NCBI RefSeq assembly: GCF_021462225.1
Contig: NC_061806.1
Location: forward strand, 27,362,144-27,426,143
DNA length: 64,000 nt
Origin: Girardinichthys multiradiatus
Taxonomy: Eukaryota > Chordata > Actinopteri > Cyprinodontiformes > Goodeidae
Reading direction: 5' to 3'
Shown here: piece after piece, positions 23,452 through 35,105 of the stretch
How the letters are laid out: every line of letters starts with the position of its first letter
Position numbering within the stretch: position 1 is the first letter of the stretch
Translations under genes and position numbers: made by a program
Notes under the pieces: model-generated
The model's input: only the letters and a program-made list of their open reading frames with translations
Told to the model about the DNA's origin: nothing
Database searches by the model: none

Positions 23452-26400
23452 CCCTCCTTGAACCGCCACCCCCCTCCTTGAACCGCCACCTTAACGTGGT
23501 GGAGGGGTTTGAGTGCTCGAATGATCCTAGATGCTATGTTGTCTGGGGCTTAAATGCCCCTGGTAGGGTCTCTCATGGCAAACAGGCTCTAGGTGACGGG
23601 TCAGACAAAGAGCGGTTCGAGAATCCCTCATGACGACTACAGAATCAAGGCACGTGATGCCGCCCGGTATGGCGGAGCCGGGGTCCCACCCTGGAGCCAG
23701 GCCTGGGGTCGGGACTCGTCGGAGAGCGCCTGGTGGCTGGGTTGCTCCTCGTGATCCCCCAGTGGGCCCACCACCTGCAGGGGGAACCGTGAGGGACCGG
23801 TGCAAAGAGGATTGGGCGGCGGACCAAATTGGAGACCTCGGCGGCCCGATCCCCGGATGCTTAGGCTGGCTCTAGGGACGTGGAATGTCACCTCGCTGGG
23901 GGGGAAGGAGCCTGAGCTGGTGCGGGAGGTCGAGAGATATCGACTGGAAATATTCGGGCTCGCCTCCACGCACAGCGTGGGCTCTGGAACCCATCTCCTC
24001 GAGAGGGGCTGGACTCTCTTCTACTCTGGAGTGGCCCACAGGGAGAGGCGACGGGCTGGGGTGGGTTTGCTTGTTGCCCCCCAGCTCAGCCGTCTCGTTT
24101 TGGGGTTTACCCCAGTGGATGAGAGGGTCGCATCCCTGCGCCTTCGGGTTGGGGAGAGGGCTCTGACTATCATTTCGGCCTACGGGCCGAGTGGAAGTGC
24201 GGAGTATCCAGCCTTCTTGGCGTCCCTGTCGGGGGTGCTGGATAGTGCCCCTCCTGGGGACTCCATTATTCTGCTGGGGGACTTAAACGCCCACGTGGGA
24301 AACGACAGTGACACCTGGAGAGGCGTGATTGGGATGAATGGCCTCCCTTATCTGAATCCAAGCGGTGTTTTGTTATTGGACTTCTGTGCTAGTCACGGAT
24401 TGTCCATAATGAACACCATGTTCATACATAAGGGTGTCCATCAGTGCACATGGTACCAGGATACCGTAGGCAGGAGGTCCATGATCGACTTTGTTGTCGT
24501 ATCATCAGACCTTCAGCCCCATATTTTGGACACTTGGGTGAAGAGAGGGGCTGAGCTGTCCACTGATCACCACCTGGTGGTGAGTTGGATCCGCTGGAGG
24601 AGGAGAAAGCCGGACAGACTTGGCAGGCCCAAGCGCATAGTGAGGGTCTGCTGGGAACGCCTGGCGGACCCCTTGGCCAGGGATGTATTCAACTCTCACC
24701 TCCGAGAGAGCTTTGACCAGATTCCGAGGGATGTTGGAGACATAGAGTCCGAGTGGACCATGTTCTCCACATCTATTGTCGATGCTGCTGCCCGTAGCTG
24801 CGGCCATAAGGTCTGCGGTTCCTGTCGCGGCGGCAATCCCCGAACCCGGTGGTGGACACCGGCAGTAAGGGACGCTGTCAAGCTGAAGAAGGAGTCCTAT
24901 CGGCTGTGGTTGGCTTGTGGGACTCCTGAGGCGGCTGACGGGTACCGTGGGGCCAAGCGTGCCGCGGCCCGGGCAGTGGCGGAAGCAAAAACTCGGACCT
25001 GGGAGGAGTTCGGTGAGGCCATGGAGAAGGAATACCGGTTGGCCCCGAAGCAATTCTGGCAAACCGTCTGGCGCCTCAGGAGGGGGAAGCAGTGCTTCGC
25101 CAACACTGTTAACAGTGGGGGTGGGGAGCTGCTGACCTCGACTGGGGACATTATCGGCCGGTGGAAGGAGTACTTCGAGGATCTCCTCAATCCTGCCATC
25201 ACGCATTCCCTGGTGGAAACAGAGGCTGGGGACTCCGGGTTGGACTCTTTCATCACCCAGGCTGAAGTCACCGAAGTGGTTAAAAAGCTCCGCGGTAGCA
25301 AGGCTTCGGGGTTGGATGAGATCCGCCCTGAGTACCTCAAGTCTTTGGATGTTGTGGGGCTGTCATGGTTGACACGCCTCTTCAACATTGCGTGGCGGAC
25401 GGGGACAGTGCCTTTGGATTGGCAGACTGGGGTGGTGGTCCCCCTACATAAGGAGGGTGACCGGAGGGTGTGTTCCAACTATAGGGGGATCACACTCCTC
25501 AGCCTCCCTGGTAAGGCCTACGCCAGGATATTGGAGAGGAGAGTCTGGCCGATAGTCGAACCCCGGCTTCAGGAGGAGCAGTGTGGTTTTCGTCCCGGCC
25601 GTGGGACACTGGACCAACTCTATACCCTCTGCAGGGTACTCGAGGGTTCATGGGAGTTTGTCCAACCGGTCCACATGTGTTTTGTGGACCTGGAGAAAGC
25701 ATTCGACTGTGTCCCTCGTGATGCCCTGTGGGGGGTGCTCCAGGAGTATGGAATCGGTGGCCCTTTACTAGGGGCCATCCGGTCTCTGTACAAGCGGAGC
25801 AGGAGTTTGGTTCGCATTGCCGGCACTAAGTCGGACCTGTTCCCGGTGCATGTTGGACTCCGGCAGGGCTGCCCTTTGTCACCGGTCCTGTTCATAACTT
25901 TTATGGACAGGATTTCTAGGCGCAGCCAAGGGCCGGAGGGAGTCTGGTTTGGGGACCAGAGGATTTCGTCTCTTCTTTTTGCAGATGACGTGGTCCTGCT
26001 GGCCCCCTCTAGCCAAGACCTACAGCATGCACTGGGGTGGTTTGCAGCCGAGTGTGAAGTGGCTGGGATGAAGATCAGCTCCTCCAAGTCCGAGGCCATG
26101 GTTCTCGACCGGAAAAGGGTGGCTTGTCCTCTTCAGGTCGGAGGGGAGTTCCTGCCTCAAGTGGAAGAGTTTAAGTATCTCGGGGTCTTGTTCATGAGTG
26201 AGGGAAGAATGGAGTGGGAGATCGACAGACGGATCGGTGCGGCTGCCACAGTAATGGGGGCGCTGTGCCGGTCTGTTGTGGTGAAGAGAGAGCTGAGCCG
26301 AAAGCGAAGCTCTCGATTTACCGGTCGGTCTACGTTCCTACCCTCACATATGGCCATGAACTTTGGGTCATGACTGAAAGAACGAGATCCCGGATACAAG

Positions 26401-26793
26401 CGGCTGAAATGAGCTTCCTCCGTAGGGTGGCCGGGCACTTCCTTAGAGATAGGGTGAGGAGCTCGGCCATCCGGGAGGGGCTCGGAGTAGAGCCGCTGCT
26501 CCTCCACATTGAGAGGTGCCAGTTGAGGTGGCTTGGGCATCTATACCGGATGCCTCCTGGATGCCTTTCCTCCGGGAGGTGTTCCAGGCACGTCCCACCT
26601 GGGGGAGGCCCAGGGGATGACCCAGGACACGCTGGAGGGACTATGTCTCTCGGCTGGCCTGGGAACGCCTTGGGCTCCCCCCTGAGGAGCTGGAAGAGGT
26701 GTCTGGGGAGAGGGACGTCTGAGAGTCTCTGCTGAGTCTGCTGCCCCCGTGACCGGGTCCCGGATAAAGCGGAAGACGAGTACGAGTACGAGT
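23452..26793 (+). mobile_element. APE-type non-LTR retrotransposon, nearly full length
   Basis: A GC-rich island in an AT-rich region. It begins with a short direct duplication of 'ccctccttgaaccgccacc', has a 5' leader of about 350 bp, one long ORF, and a 3' end in which 'ccggataaagcggaaga' is followed by a short ACGAGT-type repeat tail (26,773-26,793). The layout of one ORF with APE endonuclease and reverse transcriptase fits the RTE/RTEX group or a relative; the exact clade needs a phylogeny. A 3' fragment of the same family is at 34,262-34,455. Confidence 0.85.
23800..26735 (+). pseudogene. LINE ORF: APE endonuclease plus reverse transcriptase, one frameshift
   Basis: One frame of 857 codons (23,800-26,373) holds an APE-type endonuclease (TWNVTSL near residue 28, GDLNAHVG near 161, DFVVVSSDL near 230, STDHH near 250) and a reverse transcriptase ([32 protein letters not shown] for motif [11 protein letters not shown], and [10 protein letters not shown] near residue 727 for the catalytic Asp pair). 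Near 26,300 the frame shifts; the normal continuation is in the frame 26,214-26,735, with [26 protein letters not shown] and a decayed end. The protein nicks genomic DNA and copies the LINE RNA there. Apart from the frameshift and damage after 26,560 the catalytic parts are intact, so the insertion is fairly young. The 23,800 ATG may not be the true start. Confidence 0.85.
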
Positions 26794-28000
26794 GTATCCA
26801 ATTTTGAGTCTTTTGATACCGTTTTGTGAAAAAGATTGTGTGAATCTTCATTAGTATGTCTACCACTAAATAAATTAGCATGATACTTGCTGATTTATAA
26901 ATGTTCGACATCAGCAAGCAAAGCCACTTTGAGCTGTCAGTCATAACAGAAATTACAGTTTACAACAAAAAAAGACACATATGCACTGACATTGACTTTA
27001 TAGACTCAACCAACTCTCTCTCAAACACCTTCACTAGGAAACTGTGCACACCAAATTAGTGTTTTCAGTGGATAATAAAATCAATCTTCTCTTTTCTGAA
27101 AGCAATTTAAGGTTGTTATCATTCACATATTTGAGGAAAAGATGTTTGTCATCAACAGATCTACTCTGAAGCACATTGAGATAAGCTGCCTATTTCTCTG
27201 TGAGATGCCAAATGTAGTCATTGTCAGGCATTGCAGGCCTAAGTAAACTAATCATAGGTGGGAAGTGGGTGATTAATTCCACATGAAACAAAGTATTCTC
27301 TAATGATATTGATCTTTCCTTTAATCATGCAATGTGGCTTCTTTTTTCATGGTTTATTTATATCTTAAAGATCTGCCAAAAGATCAACTATGTACATGTG
27401 CATCAACAAGGTTGCACACACCCGCAAAACTCATCAACAGCTCTTTCGAACAATCACTCATCCACCATCAGTCATCAGCTGTTTTCCCTCTGAGCCTTTT
27501 GGCCAAACTGCAGTGCATGTTTCTATGGTGACTAAATACTCTTTTCATGATTAGTCTGGTGATAGCACTTCTTGTGGAAAAAAAAAACATTGCTTATTGG
27601 TATATCTATGTGCATGTGTCTTGATTATGTCTTAGGATGCATTTATGTGATGCACCCTTCCTTTTGTTTTATCAATGCAATCCCTGATGATGCCTCACTT
27701 GCATCGATTTAAGATGGCTTGGTCAGCTGTCATCTTTTAGTGCTGACAAACAAATTTGGGCTTAATGTGTGCATTCAGGTCCTCTATTTTCATAGAATCT
27801 CAGCCCCTCAGGTATGTCTGGATTTTATTGTCCGTTGGGTGGCCCAGGTATAAGAGAAACATCATTCAAACAATAGCACTTGTTTTCCAGCTCATGCTCC
27901 AACCTGAACAGGAGGCGGATAGACTTTTTGCAGATCGATAAATTGTGACATTAAAGTTAAATGACAGGCATAATGGTGAGCACTGGAGAGCAGTTGAAGT
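26794..28000. other. AT-rich DNA, nothing recognised
   Basis: No open frame or repeat that I can support. Confidence 0.6.
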
Positions 28001-28760
28001 TTCTTAGGAAATGCTCACCATCATCCAACAAGAAATCCTAACTGTCACAACTGAGAACAAGTGCTTAAACCTGAATTTTTCCAACAGTTTACATCTAAGG
28101 CGAGCTTTTGGTGGAACTTACTGGATCCGTGACTGGGATTTCTGGGAGGGGGTCGTGTTTACCACGGAGCTGGGAATGGCAGTGGGTAGATGTGCGAGTG
28201 TGGCGGCTTTGATAATCCTTTTCCTGGGAGGAATTCTTTCTGCGGTCAAGGAGGGTGCCTTTTGGAGGGTGGATAGGCAGGTGGGCGGAATCTTCAACGC
28301 TGCACGGGCAGCTGGGCTGTGTGGGTCAGACCCAGACCGTAGACTTACAGCCGGACATCTGGCAGGAGTCTTGCAGCTTGACTAAGCAAACACGAGCAGG
28401 CTGGAACTCCAGACTCACGAACGGCTTCCTTTAACAAGGTCTGCAGGACAAGGCAAAAACAGAGGAGGTCAGAAAGGGTTTTCGAAAACTAAGCTTGATC
28501 AGCAGAGTTCGGTCAGTACCACGCAGATAGCGACAACGGGCTGTCATCTCCCTCCAGATTCCAACTCCTCTTAAAGGTCTGCTGATTGCGCTCTGATGGA
28601 GATCAGCTGAGGCAGCACCTGCCCGCCACACCCTGTGCAGAAAGGAGGGGAAGAGAAGAGACACGGCACACTACCACACCGCATCCAGTCCGTGGATATG
28701 ACACCTTCTTGAATCCCATAATTAGGCCACTAGCAAGACTCTGTAAACCTTGATATGCTG
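28001..28760. other. GC-richer block, class unknown
   Basis: The base composition rises, and a 124-codon + frame (28,011-28,385) and a 77-codon - frame occur, but neither resembles a family I know. The + frame has a hydrophobic stretch (VAALIILFLGGILSAV). Abrupt changes in composition at both sides suggest a repeat insertion. A host exon cannot be excluded. Confidence 0.3.
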
Positions 28761-30445
28761 ACGATGTTGTTGGAATTATGATTATTGATTAATTAATCTT
28801 TATCAATAATTATAATTAAAAATCATAATTTGACAAAATTAATTTCTTAACCAAAATCCTCATTTATGAATCGAGACCAGAGATGTCTTCTGGTGTTGTA
28901 ATTGTGGCTCAATGCCTCTGACAATTACAACCGTTAAATACTCAGTAATAATTGATAACTATTACCAGAGATGTCACTGTTTAATCGACCGTTTCTGCCG
29001 AAACGTGTGGAACTTCAACCTTATCTTCAACGAATCACTCTTGCACAAAGTAAACACAGAACGCCTTCTGTTTATCTATGTGAATATTTATTAAATCACA
29101 GCCCTGATACACTCGCTCTTCCGATTTAATAATCTTCACCTACTCAAACATGCAAAGTTCTACACAAAAAGGGTAAAATATCTAACTAAACAAAATAAAG
29201 CAAAACAGCTGTGGGTGCATATGGGATCAAACCAGCAGTTATGGCAAAAATGATAATATGACAGAGGGGTGTGGTGGTGAGTGGAGGTTGGGGCGTAGCT
29301 CCAACTGTAACTCAGTTATACTCAGTCATAAAACTCCCCCAACTCTGCGAGGTGAGCAGACAAAGGGTTATAAAACTTTTGGCGGCAAGCTAGCAAGCAG
29401 TAAGGTTGAAGACAAAGAAAATGGGGAATTTCACCATGAGGTTATTTTAACAGTCCAGTCTCACAGCGCACCTGCACTTGCTCTCAGGTGTTCAATAACC
29501 CCGCAAAACACACACAAAGATGGGTAGCGCAGCGGCTTCCAGGCATCCAACACGGCACATCAAAGTTTCTATAAAAAGGTTACATGCACATATCATTCAG
29601 GACACATTAGATGAAATAGCGAATCTCATCGCACTAAAACTTCCTGTACCCTGCCCAGACTTTCTAAGAGAGAAATAAAAATAAAGGATGGGTTTTACTT
29701 GTCGTCATCTTCCTTCTGAGCGGGGTTGAGAGAGAATGGAGTGGAAGTTGGAAGTTAATGTGTGTGTCCACAGTTAACTTCAGGAAAAGCGGTCAATCTA
29801 CGTCCTCTGGCCTCCTTGGCAAAAGGGAAAATATGATCTGACCATCACAGTCGACTTAGGATAAAACACGGTGGCGATTTGTCTCCTCGAAACTCCGTGT
29901 TTTTAGTTACATGTTAAACTCATGTCTTCGATCGGCAAAGTGAAATTTCTGGCCTTCTTATTCCAGAAACCTCAGTTATGAATTCTTCGTTGGCCAACGA
30001 GAGAGAATAAAGGAAATCCACTCGGGACTCTTCTCCAGGTGATGCTTGAGATGTTGGTAACCGTGTCACGGTCTCCAGCTGAAGGCAAAATGGTGGGTCG
30101 TCTCATCCTCTGTTATATAGTTGACGGTGGCCTCAGGGCTGCGACGCCCCTGTCTTATCAGCCACGGGGGCCGACGGGATCTGTAGACACGGACTGTCCT
30201 GGATACAAAATGGCCGAAAACGCCAGGAGGCCTGGTGGCGTCCAGCAACGTGCAAATGGTCCAATATTCAGCAAACAAGTGGTCCAACAAGGTAATTAGG
30301 CCATTTGATTTTGGTCTGTTGAACCAGAGACATATCCAAAGGTTGCAGGACATCAGCCCTCTATGACTAGAGCTTAAGACCACTGGACTAGATGGTTACG
30401 TTAATGGTATCGCTTGTGTATCCTAACCAATCATATGGACAACAA
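28761..30445. repeat. Possible LTR-like or other repeat, unidentified
   Basis: The block starts with TGTTGTTGG and ends near GGACAACA, and its - strand has a TATATAAC motif near 30,115 and an AATAAA-type signal near 29,085. That order could fit a solo LTR on the - strand, but no target duplication was found and the spacing is long. No coding frame is convincing. Confidence 0.25.
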
Positions 30446-31497
30446 TATTCCATGCCTCCTCCCCCCTACATTCCTTTACCTGATTTCAGTTAAATAATGC
30501 AAACATATCTGTTTACAACTCATAGATCAAAGTGGCATAAGGTGCATCACAGATTGGTCTGACAGACTAAGGAAAAATATGCAGTAAGCTAAAATATTGA
30601 TCACTTTTTGGCAGTAATAAACTATGCAAGCACCAATAATACATGCACAACTTGTGTACAAATGTTCTACATATCTACATTGCTACTAGACAGTTAACAT
30701 AGAAGCCAATTGATCATTCAAGTTATTCTAGTTGTATTTATATTTTGGAAATTCAAAACAGAAGCAGCCTCAAAGCATGTGACATACCTTAAGTTGAGTC
30801 TAAGTTCAGTGTTTGTATGCAGTGGTTTGAGTTTCCTACTATTAATACATGGTGAACCACCAGGTTGTTTTTTGAGTGTCAGCCACAGATGGATTTAAGC
30901 TTAAGTTAGTAATATTATTCAGCAGAATAACTTTCTACATGACAGTTTTCAATGAGGTTAGTGATTACTCCTTCTAACAATATACATCTAAAATTGAGTT
31001 AAGTGTTTTAACTTGCAACATTAAGATGAAGTTAGAAGTATTTCTTTGCAAAACATACCACCTTTGGCTATCCTCATTGCCTTTGCCGAATTTATTATCG
31101 TGACATGTTGCCTTGTTTTTCACTCTGGACGCATTTCATAGATTTAATATGCAAAAATGATCTACAGAAAGGTAATGCATATTCAAATGTTTTACATTAC
31201 ATTTCTCCTGAGAGGCAGAATGTTCAACATGACTAAATGCTAATTGTAGAACTGGGAGTATAACAAGCAAATGTTATCAACATGAAAGCCTGTCGGTTTT
31301 GACAAAGATCCTAGGAAACAACACAGGAATTAGAGGATCCTGGCTTTTGAAAGTCATGAAAATGGTAGTGAAGAACCCAAATGCAAGCAAATGGGAGCTC
31401 TGTTTGTAGAAAATGTTATCAATTTATTTGTGTAAATCAAGGCTTTACTATATAGGGTAGAAATGTAAATCTGACAAAATAACAAAGAAAATCAAGG

Positions 31498-31537
<40 letters not shown>

Positions 31538-33885
31538 ACGCACACATAAATACACTGAGACGGGTGATTAGAGTAGATGCAGGTGAACTAATTAGTAATG
31601 TAGAATAGGAGAACCAGGAAGGTGTCAAGAGAGCAAAGCCCCTGACTAAGTTCGAACTAAAGCAGGAAGAAAACCCAAAAACATGACACACTTTAGCAAT
31701 AAAAATCCAGAAATTATTTCTGTCTTTTTCCCTAGATGTTGTGGCATCACTGGCCTTTATGTTCAGTATTCACTCAAGAAGCAGGCAGCAAAAAAGAGGA
31801 GGTCAGGGCATGCAGCAGGAGTCCCAAGATCAAGATCTCTGTGCACTTGCGTCAAGGGCTAATAGTCTCAGTATTTGGGGCACCCAGTCTACCATTACGC
31901 CACGTACCACCCCCAAAATTTGTATTTATAAAAGTTTATATATACCTTCCTCTTACCTCTTGAATAGTCATAAAAAAAAATCCTGATAGCCTTCAAGAGT
32001 TTGGCGGTTGAAGTTGAAAGTGGGATTTATCAGTGAAAATTAGGTGACAGGAGTAATAAAAAAGGTTAGCACAGTTTGGGTTTTTGACATTTTGACATTT
32101 TGTTACAGCTGAAATAGTATAGAATCCACTGTGAAGGTCATCATAAACAATTTTATAACATATCTAAGACGGTTTAGGTACTTTAAACACAATGTCAACT
32201 TCTGTACATGTTTTATTAAACACAAGGTAGATAATAGGTAATTGTGTAACGGAGATATTACAATTCTTTCACAACAGTTTTGTCTACAATGAGTTACAAT
32301 TGGATTGTGAACACGGCTTTGGGTAACAAGTGGAAACTGCTAAACAGTCACTTTAGACTACGGTTTGTTAAAATTCTAGCCCAAAAATGTAACATAATGG
32401 ACACAAAGTGTTAAATGGACAACCATATCTTTCTCGTCCTTTAAATCCACTATTCCAACTAACTTAACCAATTACATTTTAATACACCCACCAGCCAGTC
32501 AGGTGTATCAGGTGTACCTAATTCAATTGCGTTATATAACATTAACTCTGCGTATTTGTGCATCTAGATATGGGAAAAACAACTTGCTAAGGTACAAACC
32601 GACCATCAGAATGGAAAAGGAAGCAGATTTAAGTAAATTTTCTAAAAAAGAGCAAATATCCATTGATATACACTGCTAATACAATACATCCCAACAAGCA
32701 CTGACAAAAACAAGGGTGCAATTGATTAAAAATCCACTCATGTAACTCAATGAAGAACACACACATGCAGGCATTCACAGTTTGAGTTTAGCTGCAGGTG
32801 GGACTAATTGTCTCAGCATGGTTACTTTCCCCCACTTGTTCACCCTTGTTGCTTCTCATCAGCTCCTGTCCTTTACTCCTTTCTTTTTCATGCTTCACCT
32901 CTCCTGAACTCAACTGACTTCCTATTTTGTCTCTCATGCAATGCATCTGACTTTGTCATTGGGTCTTTTTTTGCAACATGTTCCACAATCTGACTTGGGT
33001 GCCACATCATCACACTCTGCTCAAACAACTGCAACAGATACGCAAAATGAATTAGTGGTTTCTTTTAGGAGTTCCAAATTTTGAGTAGCAACCACATATG
33101 GTCAGACCCCATGTTATTAGTGTTAAAAAAAACACAATTTTAATAATTGAAAATGCGTTTTCCAGGAATTTGTGCCCAATGTTCTATTTTTCTACTTTAA
33201 CACCACTGTTATTCTCTAAAAATGCTTCTCCCTCAGTGTGTGGGGTTCGACACTAACAGCCGCTGTTATTAAAGATTAACAAACTAACCAGTCCTGCAGA
33301 ATATTTGCCAGCGGGCAAACAATGTGTCTTCCCAAAACTTCAAGGAGGAAGATATTACATAAAATGAGCCTGTCATTATGGACAGAATCCAGATCAAGGT
33401 CAGATTTTATTTCCAGGAGAGGTTTAATCATGACAGCTTCGCAGGTGGAATTCCTAACAAAGAGTGGATTATTAGAGAACGTAAGGGGGGTCCTAATATC
33501 AGTGGGACCACCATAATGAGTAAGACATGAAGAAGGGTTCATTATCAAGGCAGGAAAATTCATTTGTCCAAAGTATCTGTCTCAAACTGAGAGGGTGTGC
33601 TGATAGACTGGAGGGTGATGGAGCCTCAGCAGGCAACAAAACAATTATCTCCAGAGTGATGCTGTCTCCAGTGTGATTAAGGACCTCTGACATCTCACTC
33701 AACAGCAGCAGTAGTGAGTACTGATCAGCTGGCAGAAGTAGTAACATCTACCAAGGAGCAATGACAAAGATGACACAACATAGCCATGGAATGCATTTAT
33801 CCAATATTTGATCATTTTAAGGTGGTATAATATGCATGCTGTCAGCAGAATTAGCAGCAAAGTTACAGTCATGTGGAAGAAATAG
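30446..33885. other. AT-rich DNA with a few repeat scraps
   Basis: A TA microsatellite lies at 31,503-31,533. Around it (31,260-31,690) the sequence resembles the 5'-side phrases of repeat R1 ('gaactaattagtaat', 'aaaaacatgacac'). The phrase around 32,080 ('acattttgacattttgttac') is like a MITE. Otherwise nothing can be supported. Confidence 0.5.
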
Positions 33886-34015
33886 AAATGGCGTGCACTT
33901 GTATAGTGCTATATCAAGTCCCCAGAGACCCCAGAGCCCTTTACAGTACAATCAGTCATCCATCCATTCATATAGACATTCACACACTGATAGTTATAAG
34001 CTACATTGTAGCCAT
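33886..34015. repeat. Short dispersed repeat fragment
   Basis: The phrase 'cttgtatagtgctat', a block with 'agagccctttaca' and then 'ccatccattca' and 'cattcacacactga' are in the order seen in a very common fish repeat. The class is uncertain. Confidence 0.4.
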
Positions 34016-34261
34016 ACCTGTCCTGTGGCAGACTGACAGAAGTGACAGAAAGTATATCAAATACCACATTTGTTATAAATAAATGTTCACTTATCAGTGT
34101 ATAATCTTATCTTTTGGAAAGGATAATTAGACCTAAAAAAACAATAATCAATTTAGTTTTTCTCAAAATGATAGATGTTCTCTCACTCAGGAAAGAGATT
34201 GGACACCCTACCTCCTAATGGCTGGTTTACCCCTTTTAACTAAAATTACAACTACAAGTCC

Positions 34262-34455
34262 AAGGTGGACACTCCCTTAGAGATAGGGTGAGGAGCTCGG
34301 CCATCCGGGAGGTGCTCGGAGTAGAGCCGGTGCTCCTCCACATCGAGAGGAGCCAGTTGAGGTGGCTCAGGCATCTATACTGGATGCCTCCTGGACGCCT
34401 TCCTCGGGAGGTGTTCCAGGTACGTCCCACCGGGAGGAGGCCCAGGAGACACCCA
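34262..34455 (+). repeat. 3' fragment of the APE-type LINE
   Basis: It matches 26,443-26,640 of the long LINE closely (the frame with SSAIREVLGVEPVLLHIER and LRWLRHLYWMPPG). Both ends are abrupt. It is a separate, truncated copy with no coding capacity of its own. Confidence 0.9.
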
Positions 34456-34599
34456 TGTTTTCTGTTCTGCTATCCAGACAATCCAGTTTAATGCTAATGT
34501 TTTCAAAGAACATAATTTCTGAAGTACTGGACTTTGTCTACATGCTTTCTGGCAAACTTTAGTCTGCCATCCATGTTTTTGTACAATGTAAAATGTTCC

Positions 34600-35105
34600 T
34601 TCTTTCACACCTGGCATCAAAGTTAAACGTGTGCAGACTCTTTCAAATTTCACAGGCATTCTGTTTTACTATCACCTATTGCGCAAGCCTGCTGTAGGAC
34701 CTATGATGACTTGTTAGGATTTCTGGAGACGTATTTTTGCATCTTCCTGTCTGGGTAACTTGTTTGAACGGGCAGACCTGAAAAGGCTGGCTGTTTTGTT
34801 TTTAGGGTCCTCCACTTCTGTACAATTTTCTCAACAGTGGAATGGCTGATTTCAAATAAATCTCTTTAAATCCATAATCAGACTCATAAGCTGCTAGAAA
34901 CCTCTTTTGAAGGCTGCTGGCAGTTCTTTGGATCTCACCATGGTACTCATTTTCAATTTAACAGTGAGACGCACACCAAGCTTAATGTCTAAGGTTGAAA
35001 CTGGGCAAGCCTCCTTCAAGCATACTGAGTGATGATGTTCTTCCCATGTACACTTGATTTGACATCCCTCTGTGTGATTTAAGTTATTTTAAGTGGGAAT
35101 AATAG
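34600..35105 (-). mobile_element. Decayed DNA transposon remnant
   Basis: The - strand contains phrases typical of degraded fish DNA transposons, such as the one around 'aagagctgccagc..tt' (near 34,930) and 'atggtgagatccaaag' (34,935-34,950). No terminal repeats or intact catalytic motif are seen, so the superfamily is not assigned. Confidence 0.35.

Noticed and set aside
23452..23560. An HDV-like ribozyme at the LINE 5' end
   Set aside because: Only a small hairpin is visible; the nested double pseudoknot could not be traced by eye.
24505..26944. Long - strand frames under the GC-rich LINE
   Set aside because: Shadow frames of the LINE ORF; no family resemblance.
28011..28385. A 124-codon + frame as a host gene
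   Set aside because: No known domain, no splice context, and the surrounding composition suggests a repeat. Left as unassigned.
28761..30445. A confident solo LTR
   Set aside because: TG...CA-like ends and promoter-like motifs are not backed by a target duplication or a second copy in the window.
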